64,000 nt of DNA, from contig NZ_JAHSTU010000002.1 of the NCBI RefSeq assembly GCF_019145495.1, positions 1 to 64,000 on the forward strand. The letters run 5' to 3'. Origin of the DNA: Pseudomonas azerbaijanoccidentalis. GTDB taxonomy: Bacteria; Pseudomonadota; Gammaproteobacteria; Pseudomonadales; Pseudomonadaceae. The notes below the pieces were generated by a model. That model was not told the origin of the DNA. It was given only the letters and a program-made list of their open reading frames with translations, and made no database searches. Position 1 is the stretch's first letter, and each line of letters opens with the position of its first letter. Made by a program: the position numbers and the translations under genes. Of this stretch, positions 17,374 through 25,168 are shown one piece after another.

Positions 17374-18351
17374 TCAGCGCTGTTTCAAGCGGTCGATCAC
17401 CACCGCCAACAGCAAAATCGATCCACGAATCACGTACTGGTAAAACGTGTCGATGTTCTTCAGGTTCATCGCATTCTCGATGATCGCCAGAATCAGCACC
17501 CCGGCAATCACATGCCTGATCATGCCGATCCCGCCACTGAGCGATACGCCGCCGAGCACGCAAGCCGAGATCACCGTCAGCTCGAAACCCTGGCCGATCA
17601 TTGGCTGGCCGGAGGTCATGCGTGAAGCGAGGATCACCCCGGCCAGTGCGCCGATCACGCCGTGCACGGCGAAGATGATGATCTTGGTCCGGTCGACGTT
17701 CACCCCGGCCAGCAGTGCCGCTTCCTGGTTACCGCCGATGGCCATGGTGTTGCGGCCGTAGGTCGTGTAGTTCAGCAGCCAGCCGAAGAACAGGAAGCAG
17801 ACGATGGTGATCAGGATCGGCACCGGCACACCGAACAACTGGCCGTTGCCGAACACGAAGAACGATTCCTGCGACACGCCCACCGCTTTGCCGTTGGCAA
17901 TGATGTACGCCAGACCGCGAACGATCTGCATGGTCGCCAACGTCGTGATCAACGCATTGACCCGCAACTTGGCAATCACAATGCCGTTGATCAGACCAAC
18001 GATCAGCCCCATCACCAACGCCGCGCCGACACCGAGAAACACGCTGTCGGTATCGCGCATCACCACCGCCGCGACCACCCCGGCGCAGGCAATCACCGAA
18101 CCCACCGACAAGTCGAAATGCCCGGACGCCAGGCAATACAACATGGTGCACGCAGCGATGCCGGTCGTCGAAATGGCCAGGCCCAAACCGCGCATGTTCA
18201 GTGGCGAAAGGAAGTTATCGATCAGCAAAGTGCAGGCCACAAAGATGCCGACAGCCGCCAGCAGCATCACCCAGTCATCGAGAAAGCGCCGCAGGTCCAG
18301 TGGTTTGCGCGCGGTCGGCAGGGTTTCGTTTTGGGTTGTCATCATAGTCAC
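17374..18351 (-). CDS. araH: Sugar ABC transporter permease, AraH-like
   Basis: 325 residues with about 9-10 hydrophobic helices, of the RbsC/AraH/XylH permease family; the TSGQPMIGQGFELTVISACVLGG segment region (about residues 240-265) is the conserved coupling region. It begins 3 bp after the ATPase gene. With AraF and AraG it forms the inner-membrane importer. Pseudomonas relatives take up L-arabinose and D-galactose, which fits the oxidation genes upstream. Confidence 0.9.
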   Translation of the reverse strand: MTMMTTQNETLPTARKPLDLRRFLDDWVMLLAAVGIFVACTLLIDNFLSPLNMRGLGLAISTTGIAACTMLYCLASGHFDLSVGSVIACAGVVAAVVMRDTDSVFLGVGAALVMGLIVGLINGIVIAKLRVNALITTLATMQIVRGLAYIIANGKAVGVSQESFFVFGNGQLFGVPVPILITIVCFLFFGWLLNYTTYGRNTMAIGGNQEAALLAGVNVDRTKIIIFAVHGVIGALAGVILASRMTSGQPMIGQGFELTVISACVLGGVSLSGGIGMIRHVIAGVLILAIIENAMNLKNIDTFYQYVIRGSILLLAVVIDRLKQR

Positions 18352-18354
18352 CTC

Positions 18355-19899
18355 TCAGTTCGCCACGCCGTCAGCGCGTTGGCGCGGCAAAGCCAGTTGC
18401 AGCAGGTTGGATTCATTGGCCTGTTCGCGGCTCAGTTCGCCACGCAGCGCGCCTTCGCACAGCACCAGGATGCGGTCGGAAATACCCATCACTTCCATCA
18501 AGTCGCTGGACACCACGATCACCGCGATGCCGTCCGCCGCCAGGTTGTGGATGATCTGATAGATCTCGGCCTTGGCGCCGATGTCGATACCGCGGGTCGG
18601 CTCATCGAGCAGCAAAACTTTCATCGGCATCGACAGCCAGCGACCGAGAATGGCCTTCTGCTGGTTGCCTCCGGACAGAAACTTGATCTGTTGCCCGGCG
18701 TGCGGTGTTTTTACCTTGAGTGCCTTGATCTGCTTATCGGCGTTGCCCTTTTCCCACAGGCCACGCAGCAGGCAACCGAAAGTGGAATGCGCGCCACGGG
18801 CGCTGATATTGATGTTTTCGGCAACACTCGCCAGCGGCAGGATGCCCTCTTTCTTGCGGTCTTCGGGACACAGCAGAATCCCGGCCGAAATCGCATCGCG
18901 CGGCGAGCGCAATTTCAGCTCATGGCCGCGCAGTTCAAGGCGTCCGGCGCTGTTACGCTCCAGACCGCTGAGCAAGCGAAACAGCTCCGTACGCCCCGCG
19001 CCGACCAGACCGAACAACCCGAGAATCTCGCCCTTGTGCGCCTCGAAACTCACCGGTTCGCGAAGGCCAGGCCCGAGCAGTCGGTCGACTTTCAATGCCA
19101 CCGCGCCACGCGGGCGCGAGCGATAATCGTAGATGTCCTGGATATCGCGACCGACCATGCACGTGACCAATTGATCGTGGGTCAGCTCGCTCATGTCTTC
19201 GAAAGTTCGCACGTAGCGGCCGTCCTTGAACACCGTCACCGCGTTGCAGATGCGGAACACTTCTTCCATGCGATGGGAGACGTACAGCACCACTTTGCCT
19301 TCGTCACGCAGACGGCCGATGATCGCCATCAAGCGATCGATCTCCCGTGCCGAGAGGCTGCTGGTGGGTTCATCGAAGGCAATCACATGGGCGCCACGGG
19401 ACAAGGCCTTGGCGATTTCCACCAATTGCCGTTGACCGAGGGACAGGCGCCCGACCTTCTCCTGCGGATCGATTTCGTCAGCCAGACCCTTGAGACACGC
19501 CAGCGCCTGTTGACGCAAAGTGCCGCGATTGATCAGGCCGAAACTGGCCGGCAAATGGCCGAGAAACAGGTTTTCCGCCACGGTCATTTCCGGCACCAGA
19601 TGCAGCTCCTGGTGGATCACCGCGACCCCACTGCCGATGCTGTCGGCGGTGGATTTGAACGCCATCGTCTGCTCACCGATCTGCAGGTCGCCGCTGCTCG
19701 GGATGTAGGCGCCGCCGAGGATTTTCAGCAGCGTCGATTTGCCGGCGCCGTTCTCGCCCATCAACGCGTGAACCTGTCCCGGATGGGCGACGAAGCTGAT
19801 GCCGTCCAGCGCCTTCACACCGGGAAAGGTCTTGCCGATGCCATTGAAGCGCAAGCTGCCGCCTGCCGGATGTTGTTGTACTTGTGTTTGCGCGTGCAT
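18355..19899 (-). CDS. araG: Sugar ABC transporter ATP-binding protein, AraG-like
   Basis: 514 residues with two nucleotide-binding domains, as in all ribose/arabinose-type importers. Domain 1 has the Walker A GENGAGKST, the signature LSLGQRQ and Walker B VIAFDEPTSSL. Domain 2 has LSGGNQQKA and LLLDEPTRGID but a degenerate Walker A region (GLVGAGRTE), which is normal for this family. The ATG at 19899 is chosen over an upstream frame extension because GAGG precedes it and it matches the family length. Confidence 0.92.
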   Translation of the reverse strand: MHAQTQVQQHPAGGSLRFNGIGKTFPGVKALDGISFVAHPGQVHALMGENGAGKSTLLKILGGAYIPSSGDLQIGEQTMAFKSTADSIGSGVAVIHQELHLVPEMTVAENLFLGHLPASFGLINRGTLRQQALACLKGLADEIDPQEKVGRLSLGQRQLVEIAKALSRGAHVIAFDEPTSSLSAREIDRLMAIIGRLRDEGKVVLYVSHRMEEVFRICNAVTVFKDGRYVRTFEDMSELTHDQLVTCMVGRDIQDIYDYRSRPRGAVALKVDRLLGPGLREPVSFEAHKGEILGLFGLVGAGRTELFRLLSGLERNSAGRLELRGHELKLRSPRDAISAGILLCPEDRKKEGILPLASVAENINISARGAHSTFGCLLRGLWEKGNADKQIKALKVKTPHAGQQIKFLSGGNQQKAILGRWLSMPMKVLLLDEPTRGIDIGAKAEIYQIIHNLAADGIAVIVVSSDLMEVMGISDRILVLCEGALRGELSREQANESNLLQLALPRQRADGVAN

Positions 19900-19963
19900 A
19901 ACCACCTCATCACACAGATCAGGCAACCCCGTTGCCGGGGCTGCCGATGAAATCAACCGGCCT

Positions 19964-20968
19964 TCAGTTCCACAGGCCGATTTTTTCCAGTTCCTGCTTG
20001 AAGTTGTCGCGGGTGATCAGCGTCACGTCATCCATGGCGGTGTATTTCGGCGGCTCTTTGCCGGTGGTGACCCACTCGTACATCATGCTGGCGGTGTTGT
20101 AGCCCTCGATGTGCGGGCTCGGCAACATCGATCCGAAGAAACCGCTGTTGGGTTTTTTCAGTTCGCCGATGGCGTCGGTGCCGTTGATGCCGATACCGAT
20201 CACGTTCGCCGCAGCGAAGCCCGCCGCTTCCGTGGCACGCACGCCGCCGAGCACGGTGTTGTCGTTCATGCCGCCGATGATCAGGTTTTTCGCCGCGCCT
20301 GGCAGTTTCACCAGCGCCGAGTTGGTGGCGTCCATGCTGCCTGGCACGTCAAGCGTCTTGAGGGCCGAGAACAGGATGTGGTCTTTCGGCATGCCAGCGT
20401 CTTCCAACGCTTTGACCGAACCGTCGGTGCGTTTCTTGCCGGTGTCGAGTTCGTTGTAGGTGTTGATCACCGCGTAGGTGTCTTTCCAGTCCCAACCGCG
20501 TTTTTTCGCCTCGGTGGCCATGGCGCTGCCCTGCTTCTGGCCCACTTCAAAAGCAGCCATGCCGAGGTACGGCACGTCTTCCATGAACTTGCCGTTGGCA
20601 TCGACGAAACGGTCATCCACGGCGATCACTTTGAGGCCGTTGAGCTTGGCCTTGGCCATGATTGCAGGGCCGAGGGACACGTCCGGTGGGCAGATCACGA
20701 AGCCCTTGGCGCCGTTGGCGGCCAGGCTGTCGATGGCAGACAAAGTTTTCTCGCCGTCCGGCACGGCAATCTTGATCAGGGTGAAACCCTTCTCTTTGCC
20801 GGCCTTTTCGGCGAACGCCCATTCCGTCTGGAACCAGGGCTCTTCCGCTTGCTTGACCAGGAAACCGATTTTCACCTCTTCAGCCGCCAGCAGCGTGCTG
20901 CTCAGGCTGACCGCCGAAACCGCCAGAGCGGCACAGCACAGGGTTCGGATGGCATGACGACGATTCAT
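19964..20968 (-). CDS. araF: Arabinose/galactose-type periplasmic binding protein
   Basis: 334 residues. The signal peptide (MNRRHAIRTL, then a hydrophobic core ending LSSTLLA|A near residue 25) precedes a periplasmic binding protein of the AraF type: KIGFLVKQAEEPWFQTEW at the start of the mature protein and DDRFVDANGKFMEDVPYLG further on. The start at 20968 has AAGGAG at the proper distance. A GntR-type operator lies 76-89 bp upstream and an A-rich Crc/Hfq motif adjoins the ribosome binding site. Confidence 0.93.
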   Translation of the reverse strand: MNRRHAIRTLCCAALAVSAVSLSSTLLAAEEVKIGFLVKQAEEPWFQTEWAFAEKAGKEKGFTLIKIAVPDGEKTLSAIDSLAANGAKGFVICPPDVSLGPAIMAKAKLNGLKVIAVDDRFVDANGKFMEDVPYLGMAAFEVGQKQGSAMATEAKKRGWDWKDTYAVINTYNELDTGKKRTDGSVKALEDAGMPKDHILFSALKTLDVPGSMDATNSALVKLPGAAKNLIIGGMNDNTVLGGVRATEAAGFAAANVIGIGINGTDAIGELKKPNSGFFGSMLPSPHIEGYNTASMMYEWVTTGKEPPKYTAMDDVTLITRDNFKQELEKIGLWN

Positions 20969-20979
20969 AAGCTGACTCC

Positions 20980-20990
20980 TTGTTATTTTT
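20980..20990 (-). promoter_or_regulatory. Crc/Hfq-type A-rich motif in the araF leader
   Basis: On the minus strand the leader reads AAAAATAACAA directly before GGAG. It contains overlapping AANAANAA matches (AAAAATAA and AATAACAA), consistent with Hfq/Crc blocking the ribosome during catabolite repression. Confidence 0.55.
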
Positions 20991-21043
20991 TTGAGCGTTC
21001 TTTGAAAGCCATGGAGCGGTGTAGCCGTGCTGCTAATAGTCAT

Positions 21044-21057
21044 ATCGTATGATGATT
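21044..21057 (-). promoter_or_regulatory. GntR/FadR-type operator upstream of araF
   Basis: The minus strand reads AATCATCATACGAT, identical over 14 bp to the site at 23713-23726 before the GntR gene. The core TCAT-cat-ACGA is an imperfect dyad of the kind used by FadR-subfamily GntR regulators. It lies 76-89 bp upstream of the araF start and downstream of the sugar dehydrogenase stop, so it should control araFGH. Confidence 0.6.
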
Positions 21058-21094
21058 GGATTTCAAGCGTATTAACCCGCCTCTATCCGGTCAT

Positions 21095-21925
21095 TCAGTC
21101 GTGGTACATCACCGAGCGACCACCATCGAGGGTGATGCAGGAAGCGTTGATGAAGGGTGCTTCATCACTGGCCAGGAACACAGCGGTCATGGCCACTTCG
21201 ATCGGCTGGCCAATACGCTTTGGCGGATGCAGGTCCAACGCGCGCTGACGCTCGGCGTGTGGGTCGGCAAAACCATTCCAGTAGTCGACGTTCAATTGGG
21301 TTTCGATGTAGCCGGGCGCGATGGCGTTGACGCGAATGCCCTTGGGCGCGTACTCGACCCCCAGGGCGCGGGTCAGGCCGAGCAAGCCGTGCTTGGCCAC
21401 CGGGTAGGGAAAGCAGCCGGGAATGATGTGTGAGGAATGGGTGGATGCGATGTTGATGATGCTGCCGACACCTTGTTCGATCATCTGCGGCAAGACAGCC
21501 TTGCAGCCGAACCAGGCGCCGTCGAGGTCGATGGCAAAGCAGCGGCGCCAGTCGTCTTCGGTCATTTCCAGTGGATCACGGAACACGTTGACCCCGGCGC
21601 AGTTGACCAGCACGTCGATGCGGCCATGACGCTCGACGGCCAGTCTGGCCATGGCGTGCAAGTCTTGCTGTTGCGAAACGTCGGCCTTGATCGCCAGCAC
21701 ATCCGCACCCTTTTCTCGCCAGGACGCGGCGACGGCTTCGACTTTTTCGGCCTGGATATCGCTGATGACCAGCCGCGCCTGCTGCGACGCAAAGGCGGCA
21801 ACAATCGCTTCGCCGATGCCTTGGGCGGCACCGGTCAAGAGCACGACTTTGTTTTTCAGGCGCTCGCCCTTGGGCGGTTCGGGCACCGCTGGCAAAGAAA
21901 GGGGTTCAGCCATGGATCGCTGCAT
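21095..21925 (-). CDS. SDR sugar 1-dehydrogenase (galactose/arabinose type)
   Basis: 276 residues of the short-chain dehydrogenase family: NAD(P) motif TGAAQGIGEAI (about residues 32-42), NCAGVN, catalytic Ser (NIASTHSS) and the Tyr-x-x-x-Lys pair seen as YPVAKHG. Closely placed lactonase and arabinose-type transporter genes indicate oxidation of D-galactose and/or L-arabinose to the aldonolactone. The ATG at 21925 is selected because its leader AGGTGAAGTG nearly copies that of dgoK; starts at 21928 (GTG) and 21913 (ATG) are possible. No L-arabonate dehydratase pathway genes are present in the window, whereas a full galactonate route is. Confidence 0.88.
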   Translation of the reverse strand: MQRSMAEPLSLPAVPEPPKGERLKNKVVLLTGAAQGIGEAIVAAFASQQARLVISDIQAEKVEAVAASWREKGADVLAIKADVSQQQDLHAMARLAVERHGRIDVLVNCAGVNVFRDPLEMTEDDWRRCFAIDLDGAWFGCKAVLPQMIEQGVGSIINIASTHSSHIIPGCFPYPVAKHGLLGLTRALGVEYAPKGIRVNAIAPGYIETQLNVDYWNGFADPHAERQRALDLHPPKRIGQPIEVAMTAVFLASDEAPFINASCITLDGGRSVMYHD

Positions 21926-21938
21926 CACTTCACCTGTT

Positions 21939-21946
21939 TTGTTTTT
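21939..21946 (-). promoter_or_regulatory. Crc/Hfq-type A-rich motif in the sugar dehydrogenase leader
   Basis: The minus strand reads AAAAACAA before CAGGTGA, as in the dgoK leader. The motif is part of the duplicated leader block. Confidence 0.5.
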
Positions 21947-21978
21947 TTAAGTGTGAGTGCGTGTAACTGATGGAGCCG

Positions 21979-22038
21979 ACTATAAACCCGGCCCGCATTT
22001 AATCTCAATATATATATTCACATCCCATATTTTGGGAT
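21979..22038 (-). promoter_or_regulatory. Sugar dehydrogenase promoter with upstream palindrome
   Basis: On the minus strand, TTGAGA (22003-22008) and TATAGT (21979-21984) are 18 bp apart, with the palindrome ATCCCAAAATATGGGAT at 22022-22038. Sequence, spacing and order match the dgoK promoter at 9824-9883. The palindrome ends at the base before the lactonase stop codon, so the dehydrogenase has its own promoter even though it follows the lactonase gene on the same strand. Confidence 0.65.
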
Positions 22039-22914
22039 TTAACCTGCAAATCTAACACACGACTTTCCCGGTACATCGACGCGAACCGCCAATACGGCTC
22101 CATCCAGCGAATGCCCCTTCGGGCTGGCGGCGCTGGTGATGTACAGGGTTTTCAAATCAGAATCGCCAAACACACAACTGGTCGGCCGGCTCACGGGCAA
22201 CTCGATCACCCGATCGACTGTGCCGTCCGGGCTCAATCTGAGCAGGCAACTGCCATCCCAACGGGCGTTCCAGATAAAACCCTCGGCATCCATCGCCGAA
22301 CCATCCGGGCCACCGCGGCCATGGGGGCCAAACCACACTTGTGCCGGTTCAAGGTTGCCGTCGGTGCGAATGAAATGCCGATACAGCGTGTCATTGAAGC
22401 TGTCGCCGAAATAAACGCTGGTGCCGTCATCGCTCCACAGCAACGTGTTGGGAATGCCCAACCCACGCAGCAGCGGCGTCACCCGCGCATCGCGATCAAT
22501 GCGGAACAACCCGCCGGAACGCCGTTCGATGGGCAAGTCTTCGCCCTGCTCGCCGATGTTGTTTTGCATGGTGCCGAGCCAGAGCCGGCCCTGGTTGTCA
22601 CAACGGGCTTCATTGGCGCGGTTGCCCGGTTGCGGATCGGCAACGCAGAACAGCGTCAGTCGTGGCTCCAGCCCGGGAGAGTCCAGATCAAGGCGATACA
22701 CGCCGCTGCTCAACGTCACCAGTGCATCACCGCTGTCACAGGGGATAAACGCAGAAACGTGCTCCGGCATCTGCCAGATCTGCACATTGGCACCGATCAG
22801 CCGCAGCGCTTGCTTGCCGGCGATGTCCACCCAGTACAGCGCCTGGGTCGGCGCATCCCAGAACGGGCCTTCGCCCAGTAGCGCCCGGTGCTCGGTAACC
22901 GCAGTCGACGTCAT
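22039..22914 (-). CDS. SMP-30/gluconolactonase-family sugar lactonase
   Basis: 291 residues, a six-bladed propeller lactonase of the SMP-30/gluconolactonase/LRE family. Recognisable are LLGEGPFWD with the metal-site glutamate near the start, NEARCDNQGRLWLGTM with the central metal ligand, and the later GPDGSAMDAEGFIWNARW segment. It hydrolyses an aldonolactone (galactono- or arabinono-lactone here) to the acid. It lies 44 bp after the GntR gene and immediately before the dehydrogenase that makes its substrate. Confidence 0.92.
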   Translation of the reverse strand: MTSTAVTEHRALLGEGPFWDAPTQALYWVDIAGKQALRLIGANVQIWQMPEHVSAFIPCDSGDALVTLSSGVYRLDLDSPGLEPRLTLFCVADPQPGNRANEARCDNQGRLWLGTMQNNIGEQGEDLPIERRSGGLFRIDRDARVTPLLRGLGIPNTLLWSDDGTSVYFGDSFNDTLYRHFIRTDGNLEPAQVWFGPHGRGGPDGSAMDAEGFIWNARWDGSCLLRLSPDGTVDRVIELPVSRPTSCVFGDSDLKTLYITSAASPKGHSLDGAVLAVRVDVPGKSCVRFAG

Positions 22915-22927
22915 GAAACCTCCTGCA

Positions 22928-22941
22928 TTGTTGTTGTTTTT
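22928..22941 (-). promoter_or_regulatory. Crc/Hfq-type A-rich motif in the lactonase leader
   Basis: The minus strand reads AAAAACAACAACAA just before GCAGGAGG. It includes two AANAANAA matches, the most extended such motif of the four in these sugar genes. Confidence 0.6.
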
Positions 22942-22958
22942 ATGTGGTTCTGTTTTTG

Positions 22959-23675
22959 TCAGCTGGCCTTTTTGTCGGCCATGACTTGCGGGTAATAGCG
23001 TTTGATCGCCAGGTCGGCGTTATCGATCAGGGTCATGCAGGCCCAGACTCCCCGCGCAGCATCCCGGGCAGCGATGGCTTCGGCCATGTCTTTGTGAATC
23101 GGCAAGGTCCGGCGCAGCTCATCGGGGTCGGCAGCGGACACTTCGAAACACACCGCCAACAGCGCACCGAGGGCCGGGATCATCTGTTCGATAAATTGGT
23201 TGTGGCTGGCAGCGAGAATGCACTCGTGGAAAATCTGGTCGGCGCGGTTGTAATCGACTCCGCTGTCCACCGCCCTTTCCAGCGCGTTGTAGGCCAGCAA
23301 CACGGCTTTCACCTGCTCGGCATTCGCTCGTTCACAAGCCCAGCGCACGGCCATGGGTTCGATGGTGCGGCGCAGGTCGAGCAAGTCGTCGACGAAGTTT
23401 TCCGGCAAGCCGCTACGTGACAGCCAGCCGACGACTTGTGGGTCGAAAAGATTCCAGCGTCGTACTGGCAACACCCGGGTGCCGACTTTCGGCCCGACTT
23501 CGAGCATGCCTTTGGCAACGAGGGTTTTGATGGCTTCGCGGATCACGGTGCGACTGACACCAAGTTGCTCGCCGAGATCGGCCTCGACCTTGAGCGCTTC
23601 GCCGGGCTTGACCTGCCCGGTGGCGATCCAGCCGCCCAGCCAATCGACCGTCGACGCATGAAAGCTGCTGGACAT
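22959..23675 (-). CDS. GntR-family (FadR subfamily) regulator of the sugar genes
   Basis: 238 residues. The winged helix (LGEQLGVSRTVIREAIKTLVA, about residues 34-54) is followed by an FCD effector domain with metal-type histidines. The ATG at 23675 has GAGGTG upstream; an earlier TTG at 23708 has no such site and lies next to the operator. The 14-bp operator at 23713-23726, repeated before araF, points to autoregulation and control of the transporter. The inducer is probably a galactose- or arabinose-derived acid. Confidence 0.9.
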   Translation of the reverse strand: MSSSFHASTVDWLGGWIATGQVKPGEALKVEADLGEQLGVSRTVIREAIKTLVAKGMLEVGPKVGTRVLPVRRWNLFDPQVVGWLSRSGLPENFVDDLLDLRRTIEPMAVRWACERANAEQVKAVLLAYNALERAVDSGVDYNRADQIFHECILAASHNQFIEQMIPALGALLAVCFEVSAADPDELRRTLPIHKDMAEAIAARDAARGVWACMTLIDNADLAIKRYYPQVMADKKAS

Positions 23676-23712
23676 GGACACCTCAAAGCCGTTCGCAATG
23701 GATGCCAAAGCT

Positions 23713-23726
23713 AATCATCATACGAT
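23713..23726 (+). promoter_or_regulatory. GntR/FadR-type operator before the GntR gene
   Basis: AATCATCATACGAT, 38 bp upstream of the GntR start, equals the araF-upstream site. Here the outer bases extend the symmetry (AATC ... GATT). Confidence 0.6.
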
Positions 23727-23739
23727 TGGGTGTCAATCG

Positions 23740-23817
23740 AAAAGATCGCAGCCTGCGGCAGCTCCTACAGGAGAGTATTTATGTTCTGTAGGATCTGCCG
23801 CAGGCTGCGATCTTTTC
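23740..23817. repeat. REP doublet that reaches into a stop codon
   Basis: Inverted copies of the GATCGCAGCCTGCGGCAGCTCCTAC type lie between the GntR promoter and the DUF1285 gene. The last T run of the right copy overlaps the TGA stop (complement of 23816-23818) of the DUF1285 gene. Confidence 0.8.
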
Positions 23818-24376
23818 AGGGTTCGAGGCCGATACGGAAAAACTCGCCGCCACTCCAGACACCGAGCCAACGCTGCCCATCAATCTCCCGGCTCACCGCC
23901 AGTTCCACCAGTTGATAGAACACATTGCGATGAATCAGGGCTTCGAGATTGGTGCGCACGTGCACATACGGCGCGGGCTCTTGGGTGTCGGGATCGATCA
24001 CCACGCGAATGGGATGCTCGGGGCCGGCTTCAGTGGTTTCGTCGACGTTGGTGGTAAAGCGCAGCAGCTGAGCCTCACCCTCGCCTTCCACGTCCACCGA
24101 AATGGCCACGAAAGGCGCGTCATCGACCTTGATTCCCACCTTCTCCACCGGGGTGATGAGGAAGTAATCATCGCCGTCGCGGCGGATGATGGTGGAAAAC
24201 AGCTTGACCATCGGCTTGCGTCCGATCGGCGTGCCCAGGTAATACCAGGTGCCGTCGCGGGCGATGCGCATGTCGATGTCGCCGCAGAAGTCGGGGTTCC
24301 ATAAGTGGACCGGCGGCAAGCCTTTGGTCTTGGGGATTTGCCCCAACAGGTCGTTGGCTTTTTGCGGGCCACTCAT
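23816..24376 (-). CDS. DUF1285-domain protein
   Basis: 186 residues matching the DUF1285 family throughout ([19 protein letters not shown] near residue 27-45, [13 protein letters not shown], then [12 protein letters not shown]). The function is unknown; the family is soluble and widespread in proteobacteria. It lies 16 bp after the DUF4823 lipoprotein gene on the same strand, so the two are probably co-transcribed. The final codons sit against a REP element. Confidence 0.9.
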   Translation of the reverse strand: MSGPQKANDLLGQIPKTKGLPPVHLWNPDFCGDIDMRIARDGTWYYLGTPIGRKPMVKLFSTIIRRDGDDYFLITPVEKVGIKVDDAPFVAISVDVEGEGEAQLLRFTTNVDETTEAGPEHPIRVVIDPDTQEPAPYVHVRTNLEALIHRNVFYQLVELAVSREIDGQRWLGVWSGGEFFRIGLEP

Positions 24377-24392
24377 GGCGTACTCCTTGAAA

Positions 24393-25001
24393 TTACTGGT
24401 CGCTGAGACCCAACAGGCTACGCGCGTATTGCTCCAGCGGCGGCCCCATCAGGTCTTCGGGTTTTTCGTCGTGGAACGTCAGTAAACCGCCACGACTCTT
24501 GATACGTGCAGTATCAATCAAATACTGGGTGCTGGTCTCGATCAACATGATTTGAATCACGCCGGTATCGACACCCAGGCGATCGAGGGCTTCCTGATCC
24601 AGCCACTCGTCCGAGTTGCCGATACGGTCATCGGACTTGGCGAAACGCGTGTAGAGCAGGTAATGAGCGCCGACGGCGCGGGCTTCGCTCATCGCCTGAT
24701 CGAGGCCTTCGGGCACGCGCGCGCGGCGGACCATCGGGAAATATTCGATAAAGCCGTCGAACGCGACTTCGGCAATCACATTGGGCCGTGGGTAAACGGC
24801 ACTGCCCGGCGGCATGAATGCGCCCTGAGCGATGTAGACGAACGAGTCCGGCTGAATGCGCAGGTTATTCACACGACGGCTGTCGCTGTGATCCAGCAGG
24901 CCTGCATCGCTCATATGGTAGCGAGTCCCTTCGGCCATATCGCTGACGTTCATGCAGCCACCGAGCGCCAAAACGGCCAGCAGCAAAACCAGGCTACGCA
25001 T
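24393..25001 (-). CDS. DUF4823-domain lipoprotein
   Basis: 202 residues. The signal sequence [16 protein letters not shown] ends in a lipobox (LGGC), so Cys16 should be lipidated. The mature part fits DUF4823, a Pseudomonas-type envelope lipoprotein family of unknown role. Residue 17 is Met, not Asp, which by the usual +2 rule favours the outer membrane. Confidence 0.88.
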   Translation of the reverse strand: MRSLVLLLAVLALGGCMNVSDMAEGTRYHMSDAGLLDHSDSRRVNNLRIQPDSFVYIAQGAFMPPGSAVYPRPNVIAEVAFDGFIEYFPMVRRARVPEGLDQAMSEARAVGAHYLLYTRFAKSDDRIGNSDEWLDQEALDRLGVDTGVIQIMLIETSTQYLIDTARIKSRGGLLTFHDEKPEDLMGPPLEQYARSLLGLSDQ

Positions 25002-25096
25002 CCTATCCTCCAGAGGCCGGTGACGGAAAACCGGCGAATGGCCGTGGGATGCAGCTTTTAAGCCAGCTCAATATCTTCGTTGCCTGATGGAATGTA

Positions 25097-25160
25097 ATCG
25101 CGGGCAAGCCCGCTCCCACAGGATTACGCAAACCCTGTGGGAGCGGGCTTGCCCGCGATT
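25097..25160. repeat. REP doublet, GCGGGCTTGCCCGC type
   Basis: Two inverted units with only about 15 bp between lie downstream of moaA and upstream of the DUF4823 gene. Confidence 0.85.
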
Positions 25161-25168
25161 GGGATTAA

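Noticed and set aside
17662..19950. A 762-codon open frame opposite araG and araH
   Set aside because: A shadow of two clear ABC transporter genes; composition and translation are not protein-like.
21044..21057. Terminator of the sugar dehydrogenase
   Set aside because: The sequence is an imperfect operator dyad shared with 23713-23726, without a GC stem or T-run.
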